Both the position numbers and the translations under genes were made by a program. Under the pieces are notes generated by a model. That model saw nothing but the letters and a program-made list of their open reading frames with translations, did not search any database and was not told where the DNA came from. Of a stretch of DNA of 64,000 nucleotides, positions 30,658-39,815 are shown in pieces. The DNA is from Bacteroidota bacterium (lineage in GTDB: Bacteria > Bacteroidota > Bacteroidia > Chitinophagales > Chitinophagaceae), in contig JAFDXK010000002.1 of the NCBI GenBank assembly GCA_018267965.1, positions 1 through 64,000 of the forward strand. The letters run 5' to 3'. Within the stretch, counting starts at the first letter, position 1. Every line of letters starts with the position of its first letter.

Positions 30658-31065
30658 TTAAAAAGGCAAATCATCAACATTTTCAGGAGATGGATTGTAG
30701 AAATTACCTCCTCCAGAAGATGGTGCCGGGCTTGAGTAGTTCTGTGAGCCCATAGGTTGTGATTGAGAAGCCATAGCAGCATTTTCAATACGCCATGCAT
30801 CCAGATTAGTAATGTAGTTTACTTTACCGTCTCTTTCCCACCTGTTACCTTTTATATTAAAACTCACCTTTACCATATCGCCTTGGTTAAACTTGTCGAG
30901 TATTTCGCACTTGTTTTGAACCAATTGCATTTTTGCAAAGTTAGTATATACGTTGCCGTTTATTTCTTCTGCCAGTTCTAATACAAATTCTCTTTTCTTA
31001 AACTTATCGCTTACATTTTGAGTATCATATTTTACCAGCAATTTACCTGTTACTTCTAAGCTCAT
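30658..31065 (-). CDS. DUF3127 protein, OB-fold, with SSB-like acidic tip
   Basis: A 135-residue protein. Residues 1-95 form a beta-rich DUF3127 domain (LEVTGKLLVKYDTQNVSDKF, KKREFVLEL, MVKVSFNIKGNRWERDGKVN). A flexible Ser/Pro/Gly/Gln linker follows, and the protein ends in VDDLPF. This layout copies single-stranded DNA-binding protein, whose C-terminal DDDIPF tip recruits repair and replication enzymes. A ssDNA-binding role or SSB mimicry is inferred. It has a TATCTTTG promoter and its own terminator. Confidence 0.85.
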   Translation of the reverse strand: MSLEVTGKLLVKYDTQNVSDKFKKREFVLELAEEINGNVYTNFAKMQLVQNKCEILDKFNQGDMVKVSFNIKGNRWERDGKVNYITNLDAWRIENAAMASQSQPMGSQNYSSPAPSSGGGNFYNPSPENVDDLPF

Positions 31066-31105
31066 TTTTATTATAATTTATAGTAGTTACGTGATTTTGG
31101 AGAAG

Positions 31106-31113
31106 CAAAGATA
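31106..31113 (-). promoter_or_regulatory. -7 element of the DUF3127 gene
   Basis: TATCTTTG on the minus strand, 40 bases before the ATG. Confidence 0.5.
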
Positions 31114-31134
31114 CTAATATATTAAGCTAACATA

Positions 31135-31158
31135 ATAAAAAAGTGCCCCGAAGGGCAC
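31135..31158 (-). terminator. Terminator of the 31192-31428 gene
   Basis: GTGCCC / GGGCAC stem with a CGAA tetraloop, followed on the minus strand by six T residues. Confidence 0.8.
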
Positions 31159-31191
31159 CTCTTATATCTTGTTTGTTTTGTTTTGCGGTAT

Positions 31192-31428
31192 CTAGTAACC
31201 ATTACTTTTAATTATCGTAGATAGTTCTGTTTCGAAACGAATAATATCCCAGCCCAATACATTATGATATAATATCTTCCAACAATCGTTAATTTTTGAC
31301 ATGAAAAATGAAATCTCGTTGGCATAATTCGCAGTAATAAAAAAAATATAGTTTCCTTCAGTAACGTCAATTTTTTCAAATGAAAAGGTGTAACCTTCAA
31401 TATCGTGCACAAAGGCAACAGTGTCCAT
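31192..31428 (-). CDS. Small hypothetical protein
   Basis: A 78-residue acidic soluble protein (DTVAFVHDIEGYTFSFEKID, NYIFFITANYANEISFFMSK, ending TIIKSNGY). No signal peptide or known domain. It is followed by a good terminator, which supports it being a real transcript. An overlapping frame (31212-31418) on the same strand is the weaker alternative. The alternating hydrophobic strands suggest a small beta-sheet fold. Confidence 0.55.
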   Translation of the reverse strand: MDTVAFVHDIEGYTFSFEKIDVTEGNYIFFITANYANEISFFMSKINDCWKILYHNVLGWDIIRFETELSTIIKSNGY

Positions 31429-31686
31429 ATTTTAGTACCAGTGTTTAAACAGGAATTTGCAACATATCTTTAATCTTACAAATACCATTTATCTCTCTTT
31501 TATCCCTTATAAAATCTATTCCTAATCGGTGTATTAAACTACGAGCGCAAACCTAAACAGAATGACACTTCTGCTTTGTAGAATAAATTCTATTGAATTA
31601 TTTAAACGCTTTTGAAATCTTCGCACGCTTTTTGTTAGGTACAGTTACAATACACTTAAGGGATACACAACACAATTCAATATTTG

Positions 31687-32298
31687 ATGACACCTTGCAT
31701 ATTAATTGCGGATGACCATAGCATGATACGAAAGGGTATCAAATTGATATTGCAAACTCAACTTGGAGCGACTGATGTGAGTGAAGTTTCTAACTGCAGT
31801 GGATTGATGAATGAGCTATTGAAGAAAAAATACACTCACCTCATCCTGGATATCATACTTTCAGATGGTACTTCTTTAGAAGTAATTCCCAACATAATCA
31901 AATTATATCCTGATTTGAAAATCATGGTCTTTTCAATGCTAAACGCAGAAGTTTACGGAGAGGCTTTAAAGCAATACAACATTCATCGGTACCTGCAAAA
32001 AACAACTAAGGAAGAAGATACCATAAAGTTTTTGAGAGATTTTATTACTGACAAGGAAATAAATATTGCGGACAGTAATCAGGGGTCAAAAAGCAATCCA
32101 TTCTCATCACTATCTGCGCGAGAGCTTGAGGTACTTCATTACATGCTTAGCGGCAACAGAACTAAAGATATTGCTACCATTTTGAACCTGCGAATGACAA
32201 CAGTATCTACATTGAAGAATCGCATATTTGAAAAAACCCAAACCAGTAATTTGAAAGAGCTGATTCAGATCGCGTCGCTTTATAATGTCAATTATTGA
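31687..32298 (+). CDS. LuxR/NarL-type response regulator
   Basis: A 203-residue regulator. The receiver domain (1-125) starts ILIADDHSMIRKGIKLIL with the acidic pair, has the phospho-acceptor Asp in HLILDIILSDGTS and the conserved Lys in YLQKTTKEED. The C-terminal HTH (FSSLSARELEVLHYMLSG, then TKDIATILNLRMTTVSTLKN) is the LuxR type. It is translationally coupled to the histidine kinase gene, whose start overlaps or follows its stop, so they form a two-component pair. The start at 31687 (ATG) is used; a TTG lies one codon before. Confidence 0.9.
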   Translation: MTPCILIADDHSMIRKGIKLILQTQLGATDVSEVSNCSGLMNELLKKKYTHLILDIILSDGTSLEVIPNIIKLYPDLKIMVFSMLNAEVYGEALKQYNIHRYLQKTTKEEDTIKFLRDFITDKEINIADSNQGSKSNPFSSLSARELEVLHYMLSGNRTKDIATILNLRMTTVSTLKNRIFEKTQTSNLKELIQIASLYNVNY

Positions 32299-32303
32299 AA
32301 TTA

Positions 32304-33209
32304 ATGTCTTTATTTGTTGCTCTCAATTACATGATCTACCCGCTGAATATCCCTTTTTATAAAGATTGGCCATTTATTTCGATACTTATTATTGTTGGCG
32401 TTCTCAGCCTAACAGTCATAATATACTATCGTGCAAAAAGATTCCTTATCAGGCAAGCGATACTAAAGGCACTCGTTGAGCGTAAGACAAAAGAAATTCG
32501 CAAGAAAAATGAAGAACTTGAAAAAAACGACCTGATTAAAACAAGGCTGATATCAATTATTAGTCATGATATCATCACGCCTTTACGGTTTTTGCATATA
32601 TCAGGTAAAAGCCTTGTTGAGGGCAGGGAGAAAACCAGTGAAGAATTGCAACAAGAAACATTGGTGGAGATAGTCAATACCTCCAGAGAGTTAGAGATGC
32701 TGACAACAAACATTTTGAATTGGATCAAGTATCAAAACGAAAACCGCAAGCCAGCAAAAGAAAGTTTTGATTTACATGAAATGGTGACCCATGTGTTTGG
32801 GATTGTTTCAGGCCTCGCGAGACAAAAAAACATTATCCTTACAAATGCAATACCAGTTAGCTTTTGCATCTATCAATACATTGAGCCAATCAAAATCATT
32901 ATATATAACCTGGTGGTCAATGCAATCAACTTTATGGATAAAGGGCATATCACCATTGAGATAAAAAGGCTTAAAAATGGCTTAGTAATAGAAGTAAAGG
33001 ATGAAGGTTTCGGGATGACAAAAGACCAGATCAGCAATATTATGGGTGACCAGTTTATAGTTTCATCTGCTAACATTGACGGGAAAAAAGGTAATGGATT
33101 AGGCTATTTAATAATAAAAGACCTATTGAAACTAGTAGAGGGCGGTTTTAGCATCAAGAGTGCCAAAAATAAAGGCACGAGCATAAAGTTATTTTTCCCT
33201 AATACATAA
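32304..33209 (+). CDS. Short sensor histidine kinase without an input domain
   Basis: A 301-residue kinase. It begins with LNYMIYPLNIPFYKDWPFIS, one membrane helix (ILIIVGVLSLTVIIYY), a short coiled coil, the H-box SIISHDIITPLRFL and an HATPase domain (NLVVNAINFMDK, DEGFGMTKDQI, GNGLGYLIIKDLLKLVEGG). The PFYKDWPF block before the helix is normally the end of a periplasmic Y_Y_Y/propeller sensor, so this looks like a kinase that has lost its sensor. It probably phosphorylates the regulator encoded just upstream. A terminator follows. Confidence 0.88.
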   Translation: MSLFVALNYMIYPLNIPFYKDWPFISILIIVGVLSLTVIIYYRAKRFLIRQAILKALVERKTKEIRKKNEELEKNDLIKTRLISIISHDIITPLRFLHISGKSLVEGREKTSEELQQETLVEIVNTSRELEMLTTNILNWIKYQNENRKPAKESFDLHEMVTHVFGIVSGLARQKNIILTNAIPVSFCIYQYIEPIKIIIYNLVVNAINFMDKGHITIEIKRLKNGLVIEVKDEGFGMTKDQISNIMGDQFIVSSANIDGKKGNGLGYLIIKDLLKLVEGGFSIKSAKNKGTSIKLFFPNT

Positions 33210-33233
33210 AAAAGCTCCTGATTAGGAGCTTTT
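33210..33233 (+). terminator. Terminator of the two-component operon
   Basis: AAAAGCTCCT / AGGAGCTTTT with a GATT loop, directly after the kinase stop; also close to the 3' end of the convergent tRNA. Confidence 0.8.
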
Positions 33234-33238
33234 AAAAG

Positions 33239-33313
<75 letters not shown>

Positions 33314-33437
33314 GTGCTTAATTGGGAGGGCAAAAGTATACAATTTTCAGGATTCCTGCCAATTTTTTAAAGCCCGTGATTACTTTATAAATATTAATGT
33401 AGAGGGAGTTTTAACAAAATATGCTTGCTGCATCTAT

Positions 33438-33445
33438 TATATTTG
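33438..33445 (+). promoter_or_regulatory. -7 element of the 33464 outer-membrane gene
   Basis: TATATTTG, 18 bases before the ATG at 33464. It lies inside a longer upstream frame from 33425, which supports the shorter start. Confidence 0.5.
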
Positions 33446-33463
33446 CGCACTAATTTTCATCTG

Positions 33464-34150
33464 ATGATAAAACGATTGGCCCTTACGATGTTGCTAGCCC
33501 TGCCTATGCTGGCACTGGCCCAAGATGTAGAAAAAGGGGGTAACAAGACTCAAAGTGTACAAAAGCCATCCAGGGACCATTTAATGATCCAATTTGCATA
33601 TAGCGGATGGATTAAACCAGATAGTATTAAAACTAAAGGTATAGGACGTGATTTCAATACCTATCTGTGCTACGATTTTCCTATCAAAAAATCGAATTTC
33701 AGCTTTGCTGCCGGATTGGGTGTAAGTGCATCTAACATATACTTAGACCATCAGCACCTTATCAACAGAGATACGCCGGTGGCGCGTTTTGCTCCCGACA
33801 CTATCAATTTTAAACGGTCGAAACTTGTAACTGCGTACATCGAAGCTCCTTTTGAGTTCCGTTTCTATGGTAATAAAGAAAACAGGAATAAAGGTTTCAA
33901 AGCTGCTGTGGGAATGAGGGTAGGTACATTGGTTAATGTGCACATGAAAGGCAAAGAAGACGGAACAAAAATCAATGATAAAACTAACGCCAAACAATAC
34001 GTGAACCAATGGAGGTTTGCTGCTACACTACGTTTAGGCTGGGGCAATTTCAGTGTAATGGGTACTTATAACATAACCCCGCTATTTAAAGACAAACAAG
34101 GACCCGAAATAACTCCGTATTCTATAGGTATCTGCTTAACCGGATTATAA
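33464..34150 (+). CDS. Outer-membrane beta-barrel protein
   Basis: A 228-residue protein with a signal peptide (MIKRLALTMLLALPMLALAQ). The mature part has about eight amphipathic strands with aromatic girdle residues (LCYDFPIKKSNFSFAAGLGV, YIEAPFEFRFYG, FKAAVGMRVGTLVNVH, WRFAATLRLGWGNFSVMGTY) ending at ICLTGL. This fits a small barrel of the OMP_b-brl/PorT-like kind. Ligand and function are unknown. It has its own promoter and terminator. Confidence 0.75.
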   Translation: MIKRLALTMLLALPMLALAQDVEKGGNKTQSVQKPSRDHLMIQFAYSGWIKPDSIKTKGIGRDFNTYLCYDFPIKKSNFSFAAGLGVSASNIYLDHQHLINRDTPVARFAPDTINFKRSKLVTAYIEAPFEFRFYGNKENRNKGFKAAVGMRVGTLVNVHMKGKEDGTKINDKTNAKQYVNQWRFAATLRLGWGNFSVMGTYNITPLFKDKQGPEITPYSIGICLTGL

Positions 34151-34175
34151 TATTTACTTCATAATAAATTTCATG

Positions 34176-34200
34176 AGCCCTCTTTATGAGGGCTTTTGTT
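34176..34200 (+). terminator. Terminator of the 33464 gene
   Basis: AGCCCTC / GAGGGCT with a TTTAT loop, then TTTGTT. Confidence 0.75.
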
Positions 34201-34234
34201 TTTTGTACATTTAGTATAACTAAAAATCCATTTT

Positions 34235-34531
34235 ATGTACATAGTAAGAGACATATTTCATCTGAAATTCGGGCAATACAAACAGGCCAAAGCATTGATG
34301 GATGAAGCTGCTGAAAAAAATATGTTTCCTGAAGCTAAAAGCCAGCGCATGCTTACCGATTTCACGGGCGATGCCTACAGATTAATTCTGGAACAGGGAC
34401 ATGACAGTCTTGCCGATTACGAAGCCCACCTACAAAAAGGTATGAATGCCGGGGACTGGAAAGACTGGTACGAAAACTTCAAGAATTGTGTGGTAAGCTC
34501 GCATCGCGAGATACTGAAGCAGGTAAAGTAA
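34235..34531 (+). CDS. Small dimeric alpha/beta-barrel-like protein
   Basis: A 98-residue cytoplasmic protein: MYIVRDIFHLKFGQYKQAKA, then MLTDFTGDAYRLILEQGHDS, ending WYENFKNCVVSSHREILKQV. The strand-helix-strand-strand-helix order is that of NIPSNAP/ABM-like ferredoxin-type barrels, which include haem- or quinone-acting monooxygenases and many proteins of unknown function. No catalytic residue can be assigned. Confidence 0.6.
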   Translation: MYIVRDIFHLKFGQYKQAKALMDEAAEKNMFPEAKSQRMLTDFTGDAYRLILEQGHDSLADYEAHLQKGMNAGDWKDWYENFKNCVVSSHREILKQVK

Positions 34532-34533
34532 GT

Positions 34534-35349
34534 TTATAACATTCCAAAGAATGAACGGCGTGGTTTTGACTTTCCATCGTGCGTATACTTGTTGTTATAA
34601 TAAATTGACAACTTGTTGGCATAATCGATATTTGTCAAATCGTTAGTGCATCGCAGTTCATTAATAAATGCTACAGCAAAATCATTCAGCTGAGCATTTA
34701 CTGAGACTGTCATATATGCTCCGCTGTGAATGGTACTGATATTAAAATTGACAGGGTTCTTCCCATTTTCTGAAAACAAATCTATATGATAAATAACGGG
34801 GTTGATTTTTCTCAATCTTTTGGTTCCCTCTCTTTCATTCCTCCAGGGATGTTCATGATAAGCCAGCTGCGACAGAAGGAAATTTTTATTCCATATAGAA
34901 GGTTGATGTGACATCAGGTATTTACTGGCAAGGTTGTCTATCACGCCTATTCGCAAATCGTCAATCACTAAATCAGTATTAATGGTTTTGTACACCTCCG
35001 AACTGTTGAGTTTGAGTAATTGGATATCATATTCTTTTACTAAGTCAATTATTTTATTGAATGTAGATGCAGCTACTGATTTAGAGAACCACATATCCTC
35101 CTGTAAATAAATGATATAATCTTCAGGGATTTTTTTCAATGCATTCTCAAGCCTGTCAGACCATTCACCCATACCTGTCTTTATATTCTTGAAGAAAGCA
35201 CTATCTGTATCTGCTTCTTCCGTCAGGAAATAGTAATTATTAATAGCTACTTCTGCCGGCCAGTGTTTCTTGAAAAAATATTCAAATCCCCGATACAACA
35301 AAGCGTATCTATCACAAGCATGAACTACAACAGCAATCGTCTTACCCAT
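34534..35349 (-). CDS. Putative glycosyltransferase
   Basis: A 271-residue soluble protein. It begins with a Rossmann-like strand (KTIAVVVHACDRYALLYRGF) and holds DYIIYLQEDMWFSKSVAAST, a strand followed by an acidic EDM motif comparable to the DxD metal site of GT-A enzymes. Later blocks (NSSEVYKTINTDLVIDDLRI) resemble capsule or LPS glycosyltransferases, but I do not place it in a numbered GT family. It is monocistronic and its acceptor is unknown. Confidence 0.55.
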   Translation of the reverse strand: MGKTIAVVVHACDRYALLYRGFEYFFKKHWPAEVAINNYYFLTEEADTDSAFFKNIKTGMGEWSDRLENALKKIPEDYIIYLQEDMWFSKSVAASTFNKIIDLVKEYDIQLLKLNSSEVYKTINTDLVIDDLRIGVIDNLASKYLMSHQPSIWNKNFLLSQLAYHEHPWRNEREGTKRLRKINPVIYHIDLFSENGKNPVNFNISTIHSGAYMTVSVNAQLNDFAVAFINELRCTNDLTNIDYANKLSIYYNNKYTHDGKSKPRRSFFGML

Positions 35350-35410
35350 AGGTTTATTAAGGTTGTAACTAACCTAAACAATAGCTATGCCAATTTTTAT
35401 TAGTGTAGCG

Positions 35411-36313
35411 TTATATATCGTAAGACGTGCCTTCTACACTTGCCAGCACATTAGGAAATATAACTGCTGCCTCTTGCTGAAAAGGTTCCAGGTCGCGGTA
35501 CTTAGAAGAATAATGACCGAGTAATAATTGTTTTACACCTGCCATACTTGCCACCTGTGCGGCTTGCTTAGCAGTGCTATGAAAACGTGCGGAGGCCTTA
35601 TCAGCATCTTTTTCAAGATAGGTGCATTCATGATATAACAAATCAACACCACGTATGTGCTCAACGAATGAATCTGTAAAAATAGTATCGGCACAGTATG
35701 CGTAAGTTTGTGGGTGTGGGCCTTCTTCGGTTACCCATTCATTTTTTACAATTGTACCGTCTTGCTTTTCGTAATCTTCTCCTTTTTTTAGTCTTTCGTA
35801 GAAATAGCGTGGTATCTCATATTCGCGACATTTATGCGGGATTATTTTTCTACCTCTCGTTTTGCTCGTAAACAAAAAGCCATAGCAGGGGATGCGATGC
35901 TCTACAGGAAAACTCTTCACTGTAAAATATTCGTTATCTACTATTTGCGTAGCATCAGAAGGTAGTGGATGAAAATGAAACGGATATGTCAATACGGTTT
36001 CTGCAACATCCTGTATCTGTTGTATGATTGGCAATAGCTCAGCAGGCGCATACAAGTGCAGTGGTGCTGTACGCCCAAGCAAACTCATGCTGTTAATAAG
36101 ACCTGGCAAACCAAAGTAATGGTCTCCATGCAGGTGGCTGATAAAAATATGATGTAGATGCCGCCATCGTAGCCCATAACGCTGCATTTGTATTTGTGTA
36201 GCTTCGCCGCAATCAATCAATAATAATTCACCCCAAACAGACAATGCCTGGGCAGTAGGATGACGCCCGAAAGCCGGCAAGGCAGAATTATTTCCAAGTA
36301 TCGTAAGCCTCAT
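35411..36313 (-). CDS. rnz: Ribonuclease Z
   Basis: RNase Z cuts the 3' trailer of tRNA precursors, needed where CCA is not encoded, as in the tRNA-His of this window. The 300-residue MBL-fold protein has MRLTILGNNSALPAFGRHPT, the zinc motif FISHLHGDHYFGLPGL, the exosite loop region (~residues 150-190), YCADTIFTDSF, YHECTYL and LLLGHYSSKY. The start at 36313 follows the STAS gene stop by one base; 36328 would add five residues and overlap that gene. Confidence 0.93.
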   Translation of the reverse strand: MRLTILGNNSALPAFGRHPTAQALSVWGELLLIDCGEATQIQMQRYGLRWRHLHHIFISHLHGDHYFGLPGLINSMSLLGRTAPLHLYAPAELLPIIQQIQDVAETVLTYPFHFHPLPSDATQIVDNEYFTVKSFPVEHRIPCYGFLFTSKTRGRKIIPHKCREYEIPRYFYERLKKGEDYEKQDGTIVKNEWVTEEGPHPQTYAYCADTIFTDSFVEHIRGVDLLYHECTYLEKDADKASARFHSTAKQAAQVASMAGVKQLLLGHYSSKYRDLEPFQQEAAVIFPNVLASVEGTSYDI

Positions 36314-36314
36314 G

Positions 36315-36692
36315 CTACTCTGATTCATTAAATAAGTCGCGCTCTAGTATCTCCATGCTTATAATATCCACTGCTTCAATCATTTTGGGAGCTATATTAA
36401 TAGACAAGTCCAATTCTTTTTCTTTCATCATATTCATAATATTCTCACAAATCCCGGTAAAAACAAGAGATTGGGATTGGTCATAGTTTTTCTCATGTAG
36501 TAGCAGCAATTCGCCAAATGACGTATTGTCGGCAGTTATACAGTTTTGAAAGTCAATTATATAGTTATTAATGCCTTGTTGCGCCAATTCGCTACACTTA
36601 TTGCCAATAGCTGCTGTCATATTTGCATCAATATGGTTTAAAAGCGGCGTAATTACAGCGTATGTTTCTTTGGTATCAATTTTGAACTGCAT
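36315..36692 (-). CDS. STAS-domain protein (anti-sigma-factor-antagonist type)
   Basis: A 125-residue single-domain protein: MQFKIDTKETYAVITPLLNH, a TADNTSFGELLLLHE segment where the regulatory Ser/Thr of SpoIIAA-like proteins lies, and LVFTGICENIMNMMKEKEL. Such proteins relay signals by binding a kinase or sigma inhibitor. The gene is directly upstream of rnz and probably in the same transcript. No partner kinase is nearby. Confidence 0.75.
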   Translation of the reverse strand: MQFKIDTKETYAVITPLLNHIDANMTAAIGNKCSELAQQGINNYIIDFQNCITADNTSFGELLLLHEKNYDQSQSLVFTGICENIMNMMKEKELDLSINIAPKMIEAVDIISMEILERDLFNESE

Positions 36693-36885
36693 AGTACAAA
36701 GCGTGGTTATTCGTATGTGTAAAAGCTGTTAAAGACTGCATAAAAATAGCAATACGGGCATAATTTCTTTCGTATATTTAAGATGATTTAGTATCCGTAT
36801 ACTTATAAATGCAATACAGATATAGCAAAACCCTATACCGGACCCACACTATAATATTTAATTTTACTAAAACAAAGGACGATTC

Positions 36886-39420
36886 ATGGATTCGAATTTC
36901 TCACCTAAAGTAAAAGAAATCATCTCTTACAGCCGCGAAGAAGCGTTGCGCCTGGGTAATGATTTCATCGGTACCGAGCACCTGTTGCTGGGCCTCATAC
37001 GCGATGGTGAAGGGTTGGCAGTACGTGTGTTGCAAACTATGCAGGTAGACCTGTTTGATTTGCGCAAAGAACTGGAAGCAGCTATTAAAGACAAGAGCAA
37101 CAAACCCCTTTCAAACATCAACAGCCTGCCATTGACAAAACAGGCAGAAAAAGTAATTCGTATAACAGTACTGGAAGCTAAGGCTTTGAAAAGTGCTACA
37201 GTAGAAACAGAGCACCTGATGCTTTCCATACTTAAGAACAAAGAAAACGTTGCGACACAGATATTGCATCAATACCAGATAGATTACGAACGATTTAAGG
37301 ATGAACTGAGTATACTGCAAGGCGAAAGCCCTAAAGCTGATTATAATGACCCGGGTAGCGAAGAATTTGATGATGACGACGAACGTAAACAGTTTCAGCA
37401 ACGCAGGCAACAGGGCAATTCTAAATCGAAAACACCGGTACTGGACAATTTCGGACGCGATATTACCAAGCTTGCAGAAATGGGCAATCTTGACCCGATT
37501 GTAGGCCGCGAAGAAGAAATTGAAAGGGTATCTCAGATATTATCTCGCCGCAAAAAGAACAACCCGATATTAATTGGCGAACCGGGCGTTGGTAAAACAG
37601 CTATAGTAGAAGGTTTAGCGTTGCGCATTGTTCAGCGAAAAGTATCTCGTGTGCTGTTCGACAAACGCGTTATCAGCCTTGACCTTGCAGCATTAGTAGC
37701 AGGTACTAAATATCGTGGGCAGTTTGAAGAAAGGATGAAAGCCATTATGAACGAACTGGAAAAAAACCGCGATGTTATTCTCTTCATAGATGAGATACAT
37801 ACTATAGTTGGTGCGGGTGGTGCTTCAGGTTCGCTGGATGCATCTAATATCTTCAAGCCTGCCCTTGCACGCGGCGACCTCCAATGCATTGGTGCATCTA
37901 CCCTGGATGAATACCGCATGTATATTGAGAAAGATGGCGCATTAGACCGTCGTTTCCAAAAAGTAATAGTAGACCCGCCAAGTGTGGAAGAAACGATTAC
38001 TATACTCAATAACATCCGTTCTAAATACGAAGAGTTCCACAATGTAAGCTATGACCAAGAGGCTATTGAAGCCTGCGTAAAGCTCAGCGACCGCTATATG
38101 ACAGACCGCCTGTTGCCTGATAAAGCGATAGACGTGATGGATGAAGTAGGTGCACGTGTACACTTGAAGAATATCAATGTTCCTGAAAATATCCTTGAGC
38201 TTGAAAAGAAAATCGAGGACATTAAACAGGAGAAAAATAAGGTTGTGAAAAGCCAACGCTTTGAAGAGGCTGCTGCTTTGCGCGACAAAGAAAAACGTTT
38301 GGGTGAAGAGCTTGAAAAAGCTAAGGCAGAGTGGGAAGAAGAATCAAAACATAAACGTTTCCCGATAAATGAAGAGCATATAGCTGAAGTAGTGAGCATG
38401 ATGACAGGCATACCTGTAATGCGCATGGTAGAGGCTGAAAGTGCCAAACTGCGTCGTATGGGGGATGACCTGAAAGGTGCAGTTGTAGGACAGGATGAAG
38501 CTATTGCCAAAGTGGTGAAGGCTATACAACGTAACCGTGTTGGCCTGAAAGACCCTCGCAAGCCGATAGGCTCATTCATATTCTTAGGCCCTACAGGTGT
38601 AGGTAAAACGGAATTGGCACGTGCCCTTGCGCGTTATATGTTCGACAGCGATGAGGCCCTGATTCGTGTAGATATGAGTGAGTATATGGAGAAATTCTCG
38701 CTGAGCCGTTTGATTGGTGCGCCTCCGGGATATGTGGGTTATGAAGAAGGTGGTCAGTTGACAGAAAAAGTACGCCGTAAGCCATATAGTGTTGTACTGC
38801 TGGATGAAATAGAAAAAGCGCACCCGGATATCTTCAATATTTTATTGCAGGTATTGGATGACGGGCAGCTTACTGATGGTTTGGGACGTAAAGTAGACTT
38901 TAAGAATACGCTCATCATCATGACATCTAATATTGGTGTACGCCAGTTGAAAGATTTTGGTGCAGGCGTAGGTTTTGCAACAGCTACCAAAGTAGAGAAT
39001 GCAGAAGATGCCAATAAAGGTGTAATTGAAAAAGCGCTGAAGCGTACGTTCTCTCCTGAGTTCCTGAACCGTATTGATGATGTTATCATCTTCAATTCAC
39101 TGGATGAAGCTAACATTGCATCTATCATAGACATCATCATGAAAGATGTGATGAAACGTCTCAACACTTTAGGTTTTACAATGGAGCTGACTCCTGCTGC
39201 TAAAAAGTACATAGCAGAAAAAGGCTATGATGCACAGTTCGGTGCCAGGCCGCTGCACAGGGCCATACAGAAATACCTGGAAGACCCGCTGGCAGAAGAA
39301 ATATTGAATCACAACATTAAAGAAGGTGATTTAGTAACGGCTGACTACAGCGAAACCGAAAAGAAGATTGTTTTTACTATTACACACAGCCCTACTAAGA
39401 AAGAAGAATCAACACAATAA
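36886..39420 (+). CDS. clpC: ATP-dependent Clp protease ATP-binding subunit ClpC
   Basis: ClpC unfolds proteins and feeds them to ClpP. The 844-residue protein has two Clp-N repeats (1-150: [33 protein letters not shown]), a polar linker, first AAA module ([34 protein letters not shown]), a coiled middle domain (~430-490), second AAA module ([39 protein letters not shown]) and a C-terminal small domain ([20 protein letters not shown]). It stands alone; no ctsR-mcsAB is beside it, so arginine-kinase control is not supported here. Confidence 0.96.
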   Translation: MDSNFSPKVKEIISYSREEALRLGNDFIGTEHLLLGLIRDGEGLAVRVLQTMQVDLFDLRKELEAAIKDKSNKPLSNINSLPLTKQAEKVIRITVLEAKALKSATVETEHLMLSILKNKENVATQILHQYQIDYERFKDELSILQGESPKADYNDPGSEEFDDDDERKQFQQRRQQGNSKSKTPVLDNFGRDITKLAEMGNLDPIVGREEEIERVSQILSRRKKNNPILIGEPGVGKTAIVEGLALRIVQRKVSRVLFDKRVISLDLAALVAGTKYRGQFEERMKAIMNELEKNRDVILFIDEIHTIVGAGGASGSLDASNIFKPALARGDLQCIGASTLDEYRMYIEKDGALDRRFQKVIVDPPSVEETITILNNIRSKYEEFHNVSYDQEAIEACVKLSDRYMTDRLLPDKAIDVMDEVGARVHLKNINVPENILELEKKIEDIKQEKNKVVKSQRFEEAAALRDKEKRLGEELEKAKAEWEEESKHKRFPINEEHIAEVVSMMTGIPVMRMVEAESAKLRRMGDDLKGAVVGQDEAIAKVVKAIQRNRVGLKDPRKPIGSFIFLGPTGVGKTELARALARYMFDSDEALIRVDMSEYMEKFSLSRLIGAPPGYVGYEEGGQLTEKVRRKPYSVVLLDEIEKAHPDIFNILLQVLDDGQLTDGLGRKVDFKNTLIIMTSNIGVRQLKDFGAGVGFATATKVENAEDANKGVIEKALKRTFSPEFLNRIDDVIIFNSLDEANIASIIDIIMKDVMKRLNTLGFTMELTPAAKKYIAEKGYDAQFGARPLHRAIQKYLEDPLAEEILNHNIKEGDLVTADYSETEKKIVFTITHSPTKKEESTQ

Positions 39421-39439
39421 CAGTTTGCAATTCATACTA

Positions 39440-39469
39440 AATAAAGGGTAGCGTTTGCTACCCTTTATT
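39440..39469. terminator. Bidirectional terminator after clpC
   Basis: AATAAAGGGTAGC / GCTACCCTTTATT with a GTTT loop, between clpC and the convergent small gene; T-rich on both sides. Confidence 0.85.
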
Positions 39470-39472
39470 ATT

Positions 39473-39709
39473 TTAATCAAACAGAGTTCTTTTTTCAAAT
39501 TGTAGAGAAGCGGTGTCTGATTCGAAAACATATCTTCCTGACGGCAAACCATTGATACTGATATTATGGGTAAGATTACCTGGTAATAATTTGCCTTTAC
39601 GAATTACAAGCCCTTCGGTGTTTAATATGCGGTAATGTGTATGCTCTGAAGGTGTGGAGCTGAATACCACGCGCACTTCTTGCGTCAGCTGGCTGTACAT
39701 GATATTCAT
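39473..39709 (-). CDS. Stand-alone T9SS C-terminal-domain-like small protein
   Basis: A 78-residue protein without a signal peptide. Its sequence (SQLTQEVRVVFSSTPSEHTH, YRILNTEGLVIRKGKL, NISINGLPSGRYVFES, LQFEKRTLFD) follows the strand order and LPSGxY core of T9SS type A sorting domains, which normally form the last ~80 residues of large exported proteins. Here nothing is fused upstream, and no frame before it resembles the missing part. It could be a remnant or a real adaptor-like protein. An ATG at 39700 is also possible. Confidence 0.6.
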   Translation of the reverse strand: MNIMYSQLTQEVRVVFSSTPSEHTHYRILNTEGLVIRKGKLLPGNLTHNISINGLPSGRYVFESDTASLQFEKRTLFD

Positions 39710-39815
39710 ATAGAAGGAGTGGTTGAATGTTCGTTTACACTCAAATCTAATACCTCGCTGTTAGCGCATAATTAAGCCAATGTTATAAAAGGAATAAGGA
39801 ATTGTAAAATTGCTC

